Origin: Actinomycetota bacterium
GTDB lineage: Bacteria; Actinomycetota; Actinomycetes; S36-B12
Reading direction: 5' to 3'
DNA: 64,000 nucleotides
Assembly: GCA_030681835.1 (NCBI GenBank)
Contig: JAUXRN010000193.1
Location: 1-64,000, forward strand
Under the pieces are notes generated by a model, which saw nothing but the letters and a program-made list of their open reading frames with translations, searched no databases and was not told the origin of the DNA. Of this stretch, positions 31,288 through 40,445 are shown one piece after another (the first letter of the stretch is position 1; the number at the start of each line of letters is the position of its first letter). The translations under genes and the position numbers were made by a program.

Positions 31288-32571
31288 CTATCGGGAGTCA
31301 GGCTCGGCATACACGTCCGGGATTCCATCCCCGTCCTCGTCGGCCTGCTCACGGGCATAGACCTCCGCGTAGTGGCGGTTGCGCGTCCGGAGTGCCCCGG
31401 CGGCCAGGACGGCGGCAATCACGGAGGCGACGAGCACTGCCAGCTTGGCCGATTCGAGCTGGCCGGGGTCGCTCATGTAGGCCAACTCGGCGATCAGCAG
31501 GGCGACCGTGAAACCGATTCCCGCGACGACCCCCACCGCCCCCACATCTCTCCAGGCCAGGTCCGGGGCGAGCGAGGCACGGGTGAAGCGCGCCGTCAGC
31601 CAGGCACCGGCGATGATGCCGATCGGCTTGCCCACCACCAGACCGACGATGATGCCGATCGCCACGGGCGAGGACAGCCCCTCGATGAACCCGGTGCTGC
31701 GGAAGTCGACGCCCGCGGCGAAGAAGGCGAAGAGCGGTACGCACACCCCTGCGCTGATCGGGTGGATGAGGTGGGAGAGCCGCTCGGCCGGCGCCTGCGC
31801 CTCGCCAGGATCGGTGCGCACGCGGGTGAGGAAGCCGAACACCACGCCGGCGATGGTGGCGTGGATGCCGCTCTCGTGCGTGAAGTACCAGCCCAGCAGC
31901 ACGAGCGGGACGTAGAGGAATGGTGTCGTCATGCGCAGCCGCATCGCCAGCGCGTAGACGCCGAAGGTTGCCAGCGCAGCGAGGAACCACCAGATCGAGA
32001 ACGCGTCGGAGTAGAAGATCGCGATGACCGCGATCGCCCCGAGGTCGTCGACGACCGCGAGGGTCAGCAGGAAGGCGCGAAGGGCCACGGGAAGCCGACG
32101 GCCGATCACCGCGAGCACGGCAAGGGCGAAGGCGATGTCGGTCGCCATGGGGATGCCCCAGCCCACCGTCGACCCGTCGGCCGCCAGGGAGTTCACGGCC
32201 AGGAAGATGATCGCCGGCAGGGCCATTCCTCCGACGGCGGCCGCGACGGGCACGACCGCGCGCGCCGGCTTCGAGAGGGAGCCGAGCACGAGTTCGTGCT
32301 TGAGTTCCAGGCCGACCACGAAGAAGAAGACCGCGAGCAGTCCGTCCGCCGCCCACACGCCGAGGGGCAGGTCCAGGTGCAGCGAGATCGGCCCGACCTG
32401 CAGGTCGACGAGCGCCTCGTATGTCGCGCCCCAGGGCGAGTTGGCCCACACCAGCGCGACCGCCGCGGCTACGAGAAGCAGGATGCCGCCGAAGGTCTCG
32501 TCGCGCAGTTGCTCGACCAGCCAGCCCCGCTGCGGGAGCGTTGGCCGCTGGAGGAACTCCCGGTCGCTCAC
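31288..32571 (-). CDS. nhaA: Na+/H+ antiporter NhaA
   Basis: GWGIPMATDIAFALAVLAVIGRRLPVALRAFLLTLAVVDDLGAIAVIAIFY. Confidence 0.96.
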   Translation of the reverse strand: MSDREFLQRPTLPQRGWLVEQLRDETFGGILLLVAAAVALVWANSPWGATYEALVDLQVGPISLHLDLPLGVWAADGLLAVFFFVVGLELKHELVLGSLSKPARAVVPVAAAVGGMALPAIIFLAVNSLAADGSTVGWGIPMATDIAFALAVLAVIGRRLPVALRAFLLTLAVVDDLGAIAVIAIFYSDAFSIWWFLAALATFGVYALAMRLRMTTPFLYVPLVLLGWYFTHESGIHATIAGVVFGFLTRVRTDPGEAQAPAERLSHLIHPISAGVCVPLFAFFAAGVDFRSTGFIEGLSSPVAIGIIVGLVVGKPIGIIAGAWLTARFTRASLAPDLAWRDVGAVGVVAGIGFTVALLIAELAYMSDPGQLESAKLAVLVASVIAAVLAAGALRTRNRHYAEVYAREQADEDGDGIPDVYAEPDSR

Positions 32572-32607
32572 TCGACCAGCCTAGTTACGCGTTCGAGATG
32601 CCGATCG

Positions 32608-34569
32608 TCAGTCCTCGGCGGTGGAGGCGGCCAGGCCGCTGGAGATCAGGCCCATGACGGCGGGGTCGGCGAGGGTGGTGGCGTCGCCGAGGCTGCGGTG
32701 CTCGGCGACGTCGCGCAGCAGACGCCGCATGATCTTGCCGGAGCGGGTCTTGGGCAGCTCCGGGACGATCATGACCTGCCGGGGCTTGGCGATGGGGCCG
32801 ATCTCGTGGGCGACGTGGTTGCGCAGTTCGGCGACGATCGCTTCGCCGTCGGTCGCATCGACGTCGGCTCGCAGGATGACGAAGGCCACGATCCCTTGGC
32901 CGGTGGTCTCGTCGGCGGCGCCGACGACGGCGGCCTCGGCGACCTTGGGGTGCGAGACGAGCGCCGACTCGACCTCTGTGGTGGAGATGCGGTGGCCGGA
33001 GATGTTCATGACGTCGTCGACCCGGCCGAGCAGCCAGATGGCGCCGTCGTCGTCCCACTTGGCCCCGTCGCCGGCGAAGTAGTACTGCGGCCAGCGGGAC
33101 CAGTAGGTGTCGACGTAGCGGTCGTTGTCTCCCCAGATGCCGCGCAGCATGCCGGGCCACGGCTCGGTCAGCACCAGGTAGCCGCCGTGGCCGTTGCCGA
33201 CGGGCGTGCCGGCGTCGTCGACGATCGCGGCGCCGATGCCGGGCAGCGGCCGCATGGCCGAGCCGGGCTTGGTCGAGGTGACGCCGGGCAGGGGGGAGAT
33301 CATGATTGCGCCGGTCTCGGTCTGCCACCACGTGTCGACGATGGGGCAGCGGTCGCCGCCGATCGCCCGGCGGTACCACATCCATGCCTCGGGGTTGATC
33401 GGCTCGCCGACCGACCCGAGCAGGCGCAGGCTGGAGAGGTCGTGGCCGGCGGGCAGGTCGTCGCCCCACTTCATGAACGTGCGAATGGCGGTCGGCGCGG
33501 TGTAGAGGATCGTCACCTTGTGCCGCTCGACGATGTCCCACCAACGGTTCTTGCCCGGGGTGTCCGGGGTGCCCTCGTAGACCACCTGGGTCACCCGGTT
33601 GGCCAGCGGCCCGTAGACGATGTACGAGTGGCCGGTGACCCAGCCGATGTCCGCGGTGCACCAGTAGACGTCGCTGTCGGGCTTGAGGTCGAACACGTTG
33701 CGGTGCGTGTACGCGGCCTGGGTCAGGTAGCCCCCCGTGGTGTGCAGGATGCCCTTCGGCTTCCCGGTCGTCCCGGACGTGTACAGGATGAACAGCGGAT
33801 GCTCGGAATCGAATGCATCGGGCACGTGCACCGACGGCTGCCGGGCGACGATGTCATGCCACCACACGTCCCGGCCCTCGGCCCACTCCACTTCCGCGCC
33901 CGTACGGCGCACGACCAGCACGTGCTCGACGGACGGGGTCTCGGCCACCGCCTCGTCCACGGCCGGCTTCAGCGCCATCACCGTGCCCCGCCGGTTCTGG
34001 CCGTCCGCGGTGATCACGAGCCTTGCCTGCGCATCGTCGATCCGGCTGCGCAGCGCCTCCGCTGAGAACCCGGCGAACACCACCGAGTGCACCGCGCCGA
34101 TCCGGGCGCACGCCAGCATCGCCACGATCGCCTCGGGGATCATGGGCAGGTAGATCGCCACCCGATCGCCCGCGACGACGCCCAGCTCGGCCAGCGCATG
34201 CGCGGCCTGGCCGACCTCCGCCATCAGCTGCGCGTACGTCACGTCCCGGCGGTCGCCCGGCTCCCCCTCGAACCGGATCGCGACCTGGTCACCGTGACCG
34301 GACTCCACATGACGGTCGACGCAGTTGTAGGCCACGTTCAAGGTGCCGCCGACGAACCACTTCGCGAATGGCGCCCCCGACCAGTCCAGAACCTCCTCGA
34401 ACGGCTGCTCCCACGACAGGTACCGGGCCTGGTCGGCCCAGAAGCCGAGCCGGTCCGCCTCCGCATCGGAGTACATCCCAGCCGTGGCGTTGGCCTGCGC
34501 GGCGAAGGCATCCGACGGCGGGAAGACACGGTCCTCGTGCGACAGGTTGTCCAGGGCCTCGTGGCTCAC
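32608..34569 (-). CDS. acs: acetate--CoA ligase
   Basis: LFILYTSGTTGKPKGILHTTGGYL; YWCTADIGWVTGHSYIVYGPL; PKTRSGKIMRRLLR. Confidence 0.97.
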   Translation of the reverse strand: MSHEALDNLSHEDRVFPPSDAFAAQANATAGMYSDAEADRLGFWADQARYLSWEQPFEEVLDWSGAPFAKWFVGGTLNVAYNCVDRHVESGHGDQVAIRFEGEPGDRRDVTYAQLMAEVGQAAHALAELGVVAGDRVAIYLPMIPEAIVAMLACARIGAVHSVVFAGFSAEALRSRIDDAQARLVITADGQNRRGTVMALKPAVDEAVAETPSVEHVLVVRRTGAEVEWAEGRDVWWHDIVARQPSVHVPDAFDSEHPLFILYTSGTTGKPKGILHTTGGYLTQAAYTHRNVFDLKPDSDVYWCTADIGWVTGHSYIVYGPLANRVTQVVYEGTPDTPGKNRWWDIVERHKVTILYTAPTAIRTFMKWGDDLPAGHDLSSLRLLGSVGEPINPEAWMWYRRAIGGDRCPIVDTWWQTETGAIMISPLPGVTSTKPGSAMRPLPGIGAAIVDDAGTPVGNGHGGYLVLTEPWPGMLRGIWGDNDRYVDTYWSRWPQYYFAGDGAKWDDDGAIWLLGRVDDVMNISGHRISTTEVESALVSHPKVAEAAVVGAADETTGQGIVAFVILRADVDATDGEAIVAELRNHVAHEIGPIAKPRQVMIVPELPKTRSGKIMRRLLRDVAEHRSLGDATTLADPAVMGLISSGLAASTAED

Positions 34570-34664
34570 GGGCGGTCCTCTCCTCGGCACGGTGACGCTC
34601 GTCAGGCAACCTACCTAAAGGTCCGGCGGTCGCGGGAGGTATCGACGGCCGATACCGTCCCCCC

Positions 34665-35429
34665 GTGCCCGACTCCGACCCGCTGGCCGTGCTGGCGGCG
34701 CGCCCCGAGGTGGCGGCCGCGTCCGCGGCGGCCAGGGCCGAGGTCGACGCGCTGCTCTGGCGACGGGATGTGCGTGCGGCCGCGGCGGAAGTGGCGGTCG
34801 CGTCCGTCGACCGTGGTGGCCGCGACTCCGCCGCGATCGACGGGGCCGATGTCGTCGAACCAGACGACTCCCCGATGGGTCGCGTCCTGGGAGCGGCGCT
34901 GCGCCTGACGGCCGAGGTCCCGCGCCACGTGGACGTCTTCGCCACGGCGCCTCTGCAGGCGCTTGCCCACCTGCATGCGGTCGTGGCCCACGGCTTCCTG
35001 CCGGCCGACGAGCTGGGCCGGCCGCGGGCAGGGATGCAGGCCGACGACCCGCTGCACTTGGGCCCGCCGCCGTCCGCCACGGCCGCCGCCGAGCGGCTGA
35101 TGGCGCTCGCGCAGGTGCTGACCCGTCCGACCGAGGCGCCCGCGACGGTGGTGGCCGCGGTGGCCCACGCCGAGCTGGCGTCGGCCCGGCCGTTCGCCTG
35201 GGGCTCGGGACTGCTCGGCCGTGCTTCGACGCGGCTGGTGCTGGCCGGCCGGGGCGTGGACCCGAGCCTGTTCAGCATCCCCGAGCACGGGATGCTCGAA
35301 CAGGGCCGTCCGGCGTACGTATCCGCGCTGCGCGGCTACGCGACCGGGACGCCCGACGGGGTGTCGGCCTTCCTGGTCTGGCACGCCACGGCTGTGGCGC
35401 TCGGCGCGCGGGCGGCCACGGTCCCGTAG
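34665..35429 (+). CDS. conserved actinobacterial protein of unknown function
   Basis: Complete GTG-initiated ORF next to acs with TACCGT-N6-GTG promoter/start. Confidence 0.75.
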   Translation: MPDSDPLAVLAARPEVAAASAAARAEVDALLWRRDVRAAAAEVAVASVDRGGRDSAAIDGADVVEPDDSPMGRVLGAALRLTAEVPRHVDVFATAPLQALAHLHAVVAHGFLPADELGRPRAGMQADDPLHLGPPPSATAAAERLMALAQVLTRPTEAPATVVAAVAHAELASARPFAWGSGLLGRASTRLVLAGRGVDPSLFSIPEHGMLEQGRPAYVSALRGYATGTPDGVSAFLVWHATAVALGARAATVP

Positions 35430-35445
35430 CCGGCGCGGACGCCGT

Positions 35446-35507
35446 CCGCCGAGACCAGCACCTGGCGTCGGTCCCGCGCACCCGGAACGACTCCAACTGC
35501 TGGTGTC
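35446..35507. repeat. left 62-bp inverted repeat flanking AbiEi/DUF559-like gene
   Basis: Ungapped reverse-complement alignment with 36495..36556: 50/62 identical; no match outside either boundary. Confidence 0.88.
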
Positions 35508-35582
35508 GATCCGGATGGCCCTGCGTCCACAGGGGCGACGTTGGGGCTCGCTGGCCTCGCCGACATGACCGAGGGTGCCGCC

Positions 35583-36509
35583 ATGCCGCGGTACGCCGAC
35601 CCCGATCCGGTCCGAACGCCCCTCCTGATCACCCGGGAATGGGCGCTCGCATCCGGGCTGACGAGGGACCAGATCCGGCAGCGGGTCAGGTCTGGCCGCT
35701 GGGAGGTCGTGGCCCGCGGGATGTACCGGCGCAGCCAGTGGCGGGAGTCGTGCGGGCTGGACGAGCATGCGCTGGCCCGCATCGAGCACGTGCACAAGGT
35801 GGCAGCCGCGGCTCACCGCAACCCGGAGTGTGTCGTCGGCTTCGATAGCGCTGCGTTGCTGCACGGGCTCCCTGTGGCATCGGGGATCCCTCCGTCAGTC
35901 ACGCTCATCGCGCCCGACGGCGCGTGGACGGGTCGACGGCCCGGGATCGTGATGCGGCGGCTCACACTCGGCATGGACGATGTCCTAGAGGGTCCACCTC
36001 GAGTCACCACCCCGGAACGGACCTGGCTCGACCTCGCTCGCGTGAGCCCCCTGGGCGTGGGCCTGGCCGCCGTGGACGCGGGCTTGCGCGATGGCATCCT
36101 CGACGGCAACGCAATGGTGGCCAGGCTCACCGCGCTCGGGACTGCCCGTGGCTGCCGGAAGGCCGCCGAGGCATTGCTGCACGCGAGCCTCCTGCGGGAA
36201 AGCGTCCTGGAGTCGTTGTCGTGGGCGTACTTCGTCGAGCGCAGCGTGCAGCTCCCCGAGATGCAAGTGAAGGTCCGGGACCAGGCGGGTCGGTTCGTCG
36301 CCCGCGTCGACTTCCTCTGGCGGGCGAGACGACTCGTGGGGGAATGCGACGGGCGGATGAAGTACCTATCGGCCGACGATCTCTACCGGGAGAAGCGACG
36401 CGAGGACGCCCTGCGCGCGCTGGGATTCGGCGTCGTTAGGTGGGGGCTGGGCGACCTCGGCACCGGCACCCTGGCGAGCCGCCTTCCCCGCGCTGACACC
36501 AGTGGGTGA
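35583..36509 (+). CDS. AbiEi-like N-terminal domain plus DUF559/Vsr-like nuclease-like domain protein
   Basis: ITREWALASGLTRDQIRQRVRSGRWEVVARGMYRR; C-terminal VDFLWRARRLVGECDGRMKY...RREDALRALGFGVVRW. Confidence 0.8.
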   Translation: MPRYADPDPVRTPLLITREWALASGLTRDQIRQRVRSGRWEVVARGMYRRSQWRESCGLDEHALARIEHVHKVAAAAHRNPECVVGFDSAALLHGLPVASGIPPSVTLIAPDGAWTGRRPGIVMRRLTLGMDDVLEGPPRVTTPERTWLDLARVSPLGVGLAAVDAGLRDGILDGNAMVARLTALGTARGCRKAAEALLHASLLRESVLESLSWAYFVERSVQLPEMQVKVRDQAGRFVARVDFLWRARRLVGECDGRMKYLSADDLYREKRREDALRALGFGVVRWGLGDLGTGTLASRLPRADTSG

Positions 36510-36556
36510 CGTCAATCCCGGTCCTCGGGAGCGACGCCAGGTGCTGGTGTCGGCGG
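36495..36556. repeat. right 62-bp inverted repeat flanking AbiEi/DUF559-like gene
   Basis: Reverse complement of 35446..35507 at 50/62; contains the last codons and stop of the 35583 gene. Confidence 0.88.
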
Positions 36557-36562
36557 CGAAGG

Positions 36563-37390
36563 TCAGGTGCGGGCGCCGCGGCGGCGCGCGTACCAGGTCA
36601 AGCCAAGCGCGACGGCGCCGATCGCCACCGCGCTGCCGGCCGCGACAGCTTGTCGACGATCGGCCTGCGCCTTCATCGCCGTCGGCTTGGCGAAGTCCAT
36701 GATCGGCCAGTGCCGTTCGGTTGCGATGCGCCGCAACTCGGAATCGGGGTTGACGGCCACCGGATGACCGACCACCTCGAGCATCGGCAGGTCGGTGTGC
36801 GAGTCGCTGTACGAGTAGGACGCGGCGAGGTCGTACCCGCGCTCCTCGGCCAGCGAGCGCATGGCCTCGGCCTTGCCCTCCCCGTAGGCGTAGAACAGGA
36901 TCTCGCCCGTGTACTGGCCGTCCTCGACGGCCACCTGCGTGCCGATGGCCAGGTCAGCCCCGAGCCTGGCCCCGATCGGCTCGACGATCTCGGTCCCGGA
37001 TGACGAGATGATGATGACGTCCCGGCCGGCAGCCTGGTGGGACCGCATGAGCTCGACGGCCTCCTCGAAGACGATCGGGTCGACGATGTCGTCCAGGGTC
37101 TCCCCGACAATCGCCTGGACCTGGTCGACGTTCCAGCCGTTCACCAGCTCAGACATGTACACGCGCATGGATTCCATCTGGTCGTGGTCCGCCCCCGACA
37201 TGAGGTAGACGAACTGCGCGTAGGCGCTGCGGATCACGTCACTGCGCCCGATGAGCCCCTCCTTGTAGAAGGACTTGGCGAACACGAACGAGCTCGACTT
37301 GGCCAGGATCGTCTTGTCGAGATCGAAGAACGCGGCCGCGCGCCCGTCGCTCTCCGGGTGCCCTTCGTTCGCCTGGCCCGCGTCGTTCAC
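36563..37390 (-). CDS. HAD-IB family (SerB-like) hydrolase
   Basis: AAFFDLDKTILAKSSSFVFAKSFYKEGL; DVIIISSSGTEIV; YSYSDSHTDLPMLE. Confidence 0.92.
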   Translation of the reverse strand: MNDAGQANEGHPESDGRAAAFFDLDKTILAKSSSFVFAKSFYKEGLIGRSDVIRSAYAQFVYLMSGADHDQMESMRVYMSELVNGWNVDQVQAIVGETLDDIVDPIVFEEAVELMRSHQAAGRDVIIISSSGTEIVEPIGARLGADLAIGTQVAVEDGQYTGEILFYAYGEGKAEAMRSLAEERGYDLAASYSYSDSHTDLPMLEVVGHPVAVNPDSELRRIATERHWPIMDFAKPTAMKAQADRRQAVAAGSAVAIGAVALGLTWYARRRGART

Positions 37391-37550
37391 ATGGACACGG
37401 TAACCGGCCGAGGTGACCGCATCGGGAAGCCGCGTCGGCATTCGCCATCCACAACGCAGCTCCCGGCGCACTGTCCACAGGAGTGCCGTGCACGGTTCCG
37501 CGGCAGGTAGCCCCACGCGACGCTGGGCCTCACCCTCATGTGGAGCGACG

Positions 37551-38591
37551 ATGAACCGTCCCTTGCTGATCAGCGACGACACCGACCTGGTCGACGACGT
37601 CCTGCGCCTGTCCTCGGCGCACGGGGTCGACCTGCACCTCGCACCCGACCCGGAGTCCGCCCGGGCCAGGTGGCCTGGGGCGCCGATGGTCCTCGTGGGG
37701 GCCGACGCGGCGGATGCCGTGGTGGCGGCGCGGCTGGCCCGCCGGCGCGACGTCGTCCTGGTCACGCGCGGCGCGTCCGAGCAGGCCTGGCGTGATGCCG
37801 TGGCCCTGGGCGCCGAGCACGTGGCAGCGCTCCCGGAGGCAGAGCGTTGGCTGATCGACCGGCTGGCCGACTGCGACGAGGGGCCGCCCCGGGCCGGCCG
37901 CATCGTCGCCGTGCTCGGCAGCGGTGGAGGGGCAGGGGCGTCCACCTTCGCCGGGACACTCGGGGTCGTCGCCGCGTCCCGCGGTCTGCGCAGCCTGCTG
38001 GTCGACGCCGATCCGACGGCCGGCGGACTCGATGTCCTCCTGGGCATCGAGGACGTGCCGGGCATCCGATGGCCCGACCTGCTGGAGTCCCGTGGCCGCA
38101 TCGGGGCCGAGGCGCTTCGAGACGCCCTGCCGCAATGCCAGGGTGCGTCCGTGCTGTCCTGGGGCCGGCAGGGGCCGGCCAGCATGCCGGCCGCGTCAAT
38201 CGACGCCGTGCTCGACGCCGGGTCCCGGGGATTCGACCTCGTCGTTGTCGACCTTGTCCGCCAGATCGACCCCACGGCCGAGTCGGTGCTGGCCCGAGCC
38301 CACGAGGCGGTCATCGTCGCGTCAGGTCACGTGCGCTCGCTGGCCGCGGCCGCCCGGCTGGCGGCGCTGGTCGGAGACCGGGCGGCATCGACGTCGGTCA
38401 TCCTGCGCGGCGATGGCCGCCTCGACGACGCCATCCTCGGGGCGCTGGGAGCCCCTGTCCTGGCGCGCCTGCCCGGGCGACCGCGCGCTGCCGCCCACGC
38501 GGATGAGGGCGAGCCGCCGTCGGTGCGCGACGCCTACGCCAAGGCCTGCCTGGCGGTACTGCGCGCCCTGGCGCGGGAGGAGGCGGCATGA
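37551..38591 (+). CDS. Ssd/CpaE-like MinD-family protein
   Basis: IVAVLGSGGGAGASTFAGTLGVVAASRGLRSLLVDADPTAGGLDVLLG; first gene of tad cluster. Confidence 0.85.
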   Translation: MNRPLLISDDTDLVDDVLRLSSAHGVDLHLAPDPESARARWPGAPMVLVGADAADAVVAARLARRRDVVLVTRGASEQAWRDAVALGAEHVAALPEAERWLIDRLADCDEGPPRAGRIVAVLGSGGGAGASTFAGTLGVVAASRGLRSLLVDADPTAGGLDVLLGIEDVPGIRWPDLLESRGRIGAEALRDALPQCQGASVLSWGRQGPASMPAASIDAVLDAGSRGFDLVVVDLVRQIDPTAESVLARAHEAVIVASGHVRSLAAAARLAALVGDRAASTSVILRGDGRLDDAILGALGAPVLARLPGRPRAAAHADEGEPPSVRDAYAKACLAVLRALAREEAA

Positions 38592-39736
38592 CCACGGCCC
38601 TCGTCGACCGGGTGCGGTCGCGGCTCGTCGCGCAGCGGGCGGACGCCACCCCGGGCCTCGTCGCCGCCGCCCTGCGCGCCGAGGGATTGGTCCTCGGTGA
38701 CGATGCCGTCCTGTCCCTCGTGCGTGAGCTGCGGGACGACCTGGTGGGTGCCGGCCCACTCGAGCCGCTGCTGCGCGACGCAGCCGTCACCGACATCCTC
38801 GTGAACGGGGCCAGTGACGTGTGGGTGGACCGGGGCCAGGGGCTGGAGCGTTCGGGCATCCGGTTCCCGGGGGAGACCGACGTGCAGCGGCTGGCCCAAC
38901 GACTCGCTGCGCAGGTCGGCCGAAGGCTCGACCAGGCCAGCCCGTTCGTCGACGCCCGCCTGCCAAGCGGCGCGCGCCTGCACTGCGTCCTGCCGCCGAT
39001 TGCCGTGGCGGGGACGACGATCTCGCTGCGCGTGCCACGCCGGCTGGCCTTCTCCATCGACGACCTCATTCACTGCGGCACGCTCGACGAGCAGGGGGCC
39101 ACCGTCCTGCGCGCGATCGTCGCGGCCCGGCTCGGCTTCCTCATCTCGGGCGGTACCGGCACGGGCAAGACGACCGTCCTGTCGACGATGCTCGGCCTCG
39201 TCCCCGGCGACGAGCGGATCGTCATCGTCGAGGACTCCACGGAACTGATGCCCTGCCATGCGCACGCGGTGTCGCTGCAGTCACGGCTGCCGAACCTGGA
39301 GGGAGCGGGCACCGTCACCCTGCGCGACCTCGTCCGACAGGCACTGCGCATGCGCCCCGACCGTGTCGTGGTCGGGGAGGTTCGCGGTGCCGAGGTGGTC
39401 GACCTGCTCACCGCGATGAACACCGGCCACGAAGGCGGGTGCGGCACGGTGCACGCCAACTCGGCCGAGGACGTGCCCGCACGGCTCGAGGCCCTGGGAC
39501 TGATGGCGGGACTCGACCGGCTGGCCGTGCACGCCCTGGTTGCGGCCGGCGTCGACGCTGTCGTGCACCTGGACCGCCCGGGCGGTGCGACGCGCCGGCT
39601 GGCTTCCGTCCACGTGCTCGAGCGCGGTGCCCAGGGACTGGTCCGCTGCGTTCCGGCACTCGTCCGTGCCGGTGACCGACTGGCCCGAGGGCACGGGCAT
39701 GACCGGCTTGCCCAGCGCTTAGGCGCTCCGCCGTGA
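38588..39736 (+). CDS. TadA/CpaF-family secretion ATPase
   Basis: ISGGTGTGKTTVLSTMLGLV; VIVEDSTELMP; GEVRGAEVVDLLTAMNTGHEGGCGTVHANS. Confidence 0.96.
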   Translation: MTTALVDRVRSRLVAQRADATPGLVAAALRAEGLVLGDDAVLSLVRELRDDLVGAGPLEPLLRDAAVTDILVNGASDVWVDRGQGLERSGIRFPGETDVQRLAQRLAAQVGRRLDQASPFVDARLPSGARLHCVLPPIAVAGTTISLRVPRRLAFSIDDLIHCGTLDEQGATVLRAIVAARLGFLISGGTGTGKTTVLSTMLGLVPGDERIVIVEDSTELMPCHAHAVSLQSRLPNLEGAGTVTLRDLVRQALRMRPDRVVVGEVRGAEVVDLLTAMNTGHEGGCGTVHANSAEDVPARLEALGLMAGLDRLAVHALVAAGVDAVVHLDRPGGATRRLASVHVLERGAQGLVRCVPALVRAGDRLARGHGHDRLAQRLGAPP

Positions 39737-39746
39737 GGTCCCGGCC

Positions 39747-40445
39747 GTGATGCTGCTGGCGGGCTGCCTCCTCGTCGGACTTGCCGCGTGGCTCGCCGTG
39801 CCCCCGGCGGCCGCGGCGCGGCGCGCACGTGTCCTGTCCGTGCCGTCGAAGCCAGCGCGCCGGCACCGAGACCGCGTGCCGCGCGCGCTTCGGGTTGGCC
39901 CGGCCTCCCGTCGGCGGTCCGCGCGCGACCGAGCCAGGACGCTCCAGGCCCTCGGCGCCCTGGCCGCGGAGCTGGCCAGCGGGCAGCCGCCCTCGGCAGC
40001 GCTGGCCGCAGCGGCGGGGGAGCCGGCCGTCTGGCCGGCGGCGCTGGGGGCGTCGGCCTCGGGGCTCGACGTGGCCGCTGCCCTGCGCGAGGACAGCGCG
40101 GCCCGGCCGCCGCTCGCCTACCTCGCTGCGTGCTGGGAAGTGGCCGCCAGTACGGGCATCGGACTTGCCGTGGCGGTCGAGCGTCTCGCCGCGGCGACGC
40201 GCGCAGCGGAGGAGGTGCGCGTCGAGCTCGAGGGACAGCTGGCCGGCCCGCGTTCGACGGCGCGCATGCTGGGGCTGTTGCCCGCCGTCGGCTTGGGGCT
40301 GGGCACCATGCTCGGGGCCGACGCCGTGGGCTGGCTGCTCGGCACCCCTGCGGGCTGGGCCTGCCTCGTGAGCGGCATCGCCCTGACGGTGCTGGGCCAG
40401 GCCTGGACCGGTCGCATCGCCGCCTCGGTCGAGCGGCTGCTGTGA
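39747..40445 (+). CDS. type II secretion system F-family protein (TadB-like)
   Basis: Position after TadA; TM segments and T2SSF-like region ACWEVAASTGIGLAVAVERLAAATRAAEEVRVELEGQLAGPRSTA. Confidence 0.85.
   Translation: MMLLAGCLLVGLAAWLAVPPAAAARRARVLSVPSKPARRHRDRVPRALRVGPASRRRSARDRARTLQALGALAAELASGQPPSAALAAAAGEPAVWPAALGASASGLDVAAALREDSAARPPLAYLAACWEVAASTGIGLAVAVERLAAATRAAEEVRVELEGQLAGPRSTARMLGLLPAVGLGLGTMLGADAVGWLLGTPAGWACLVSGIALTVLGQAWTGRIAASVERLL

Noticed and set aside
29401-34065. 1554-aa plus-strand ORF
   Set aside because: Antisense to DUF309, epoxide hydrolase-like, holin-like, NhaA and acs genes; low-complexity composition typical of high-GC shadow frames.
35446-36556. Ordinary insertion sequence
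   Set aside because: No DDE, Y1 or serine transposase in the unit and no obvious target-site duplication; kept as an unclassified cassette.
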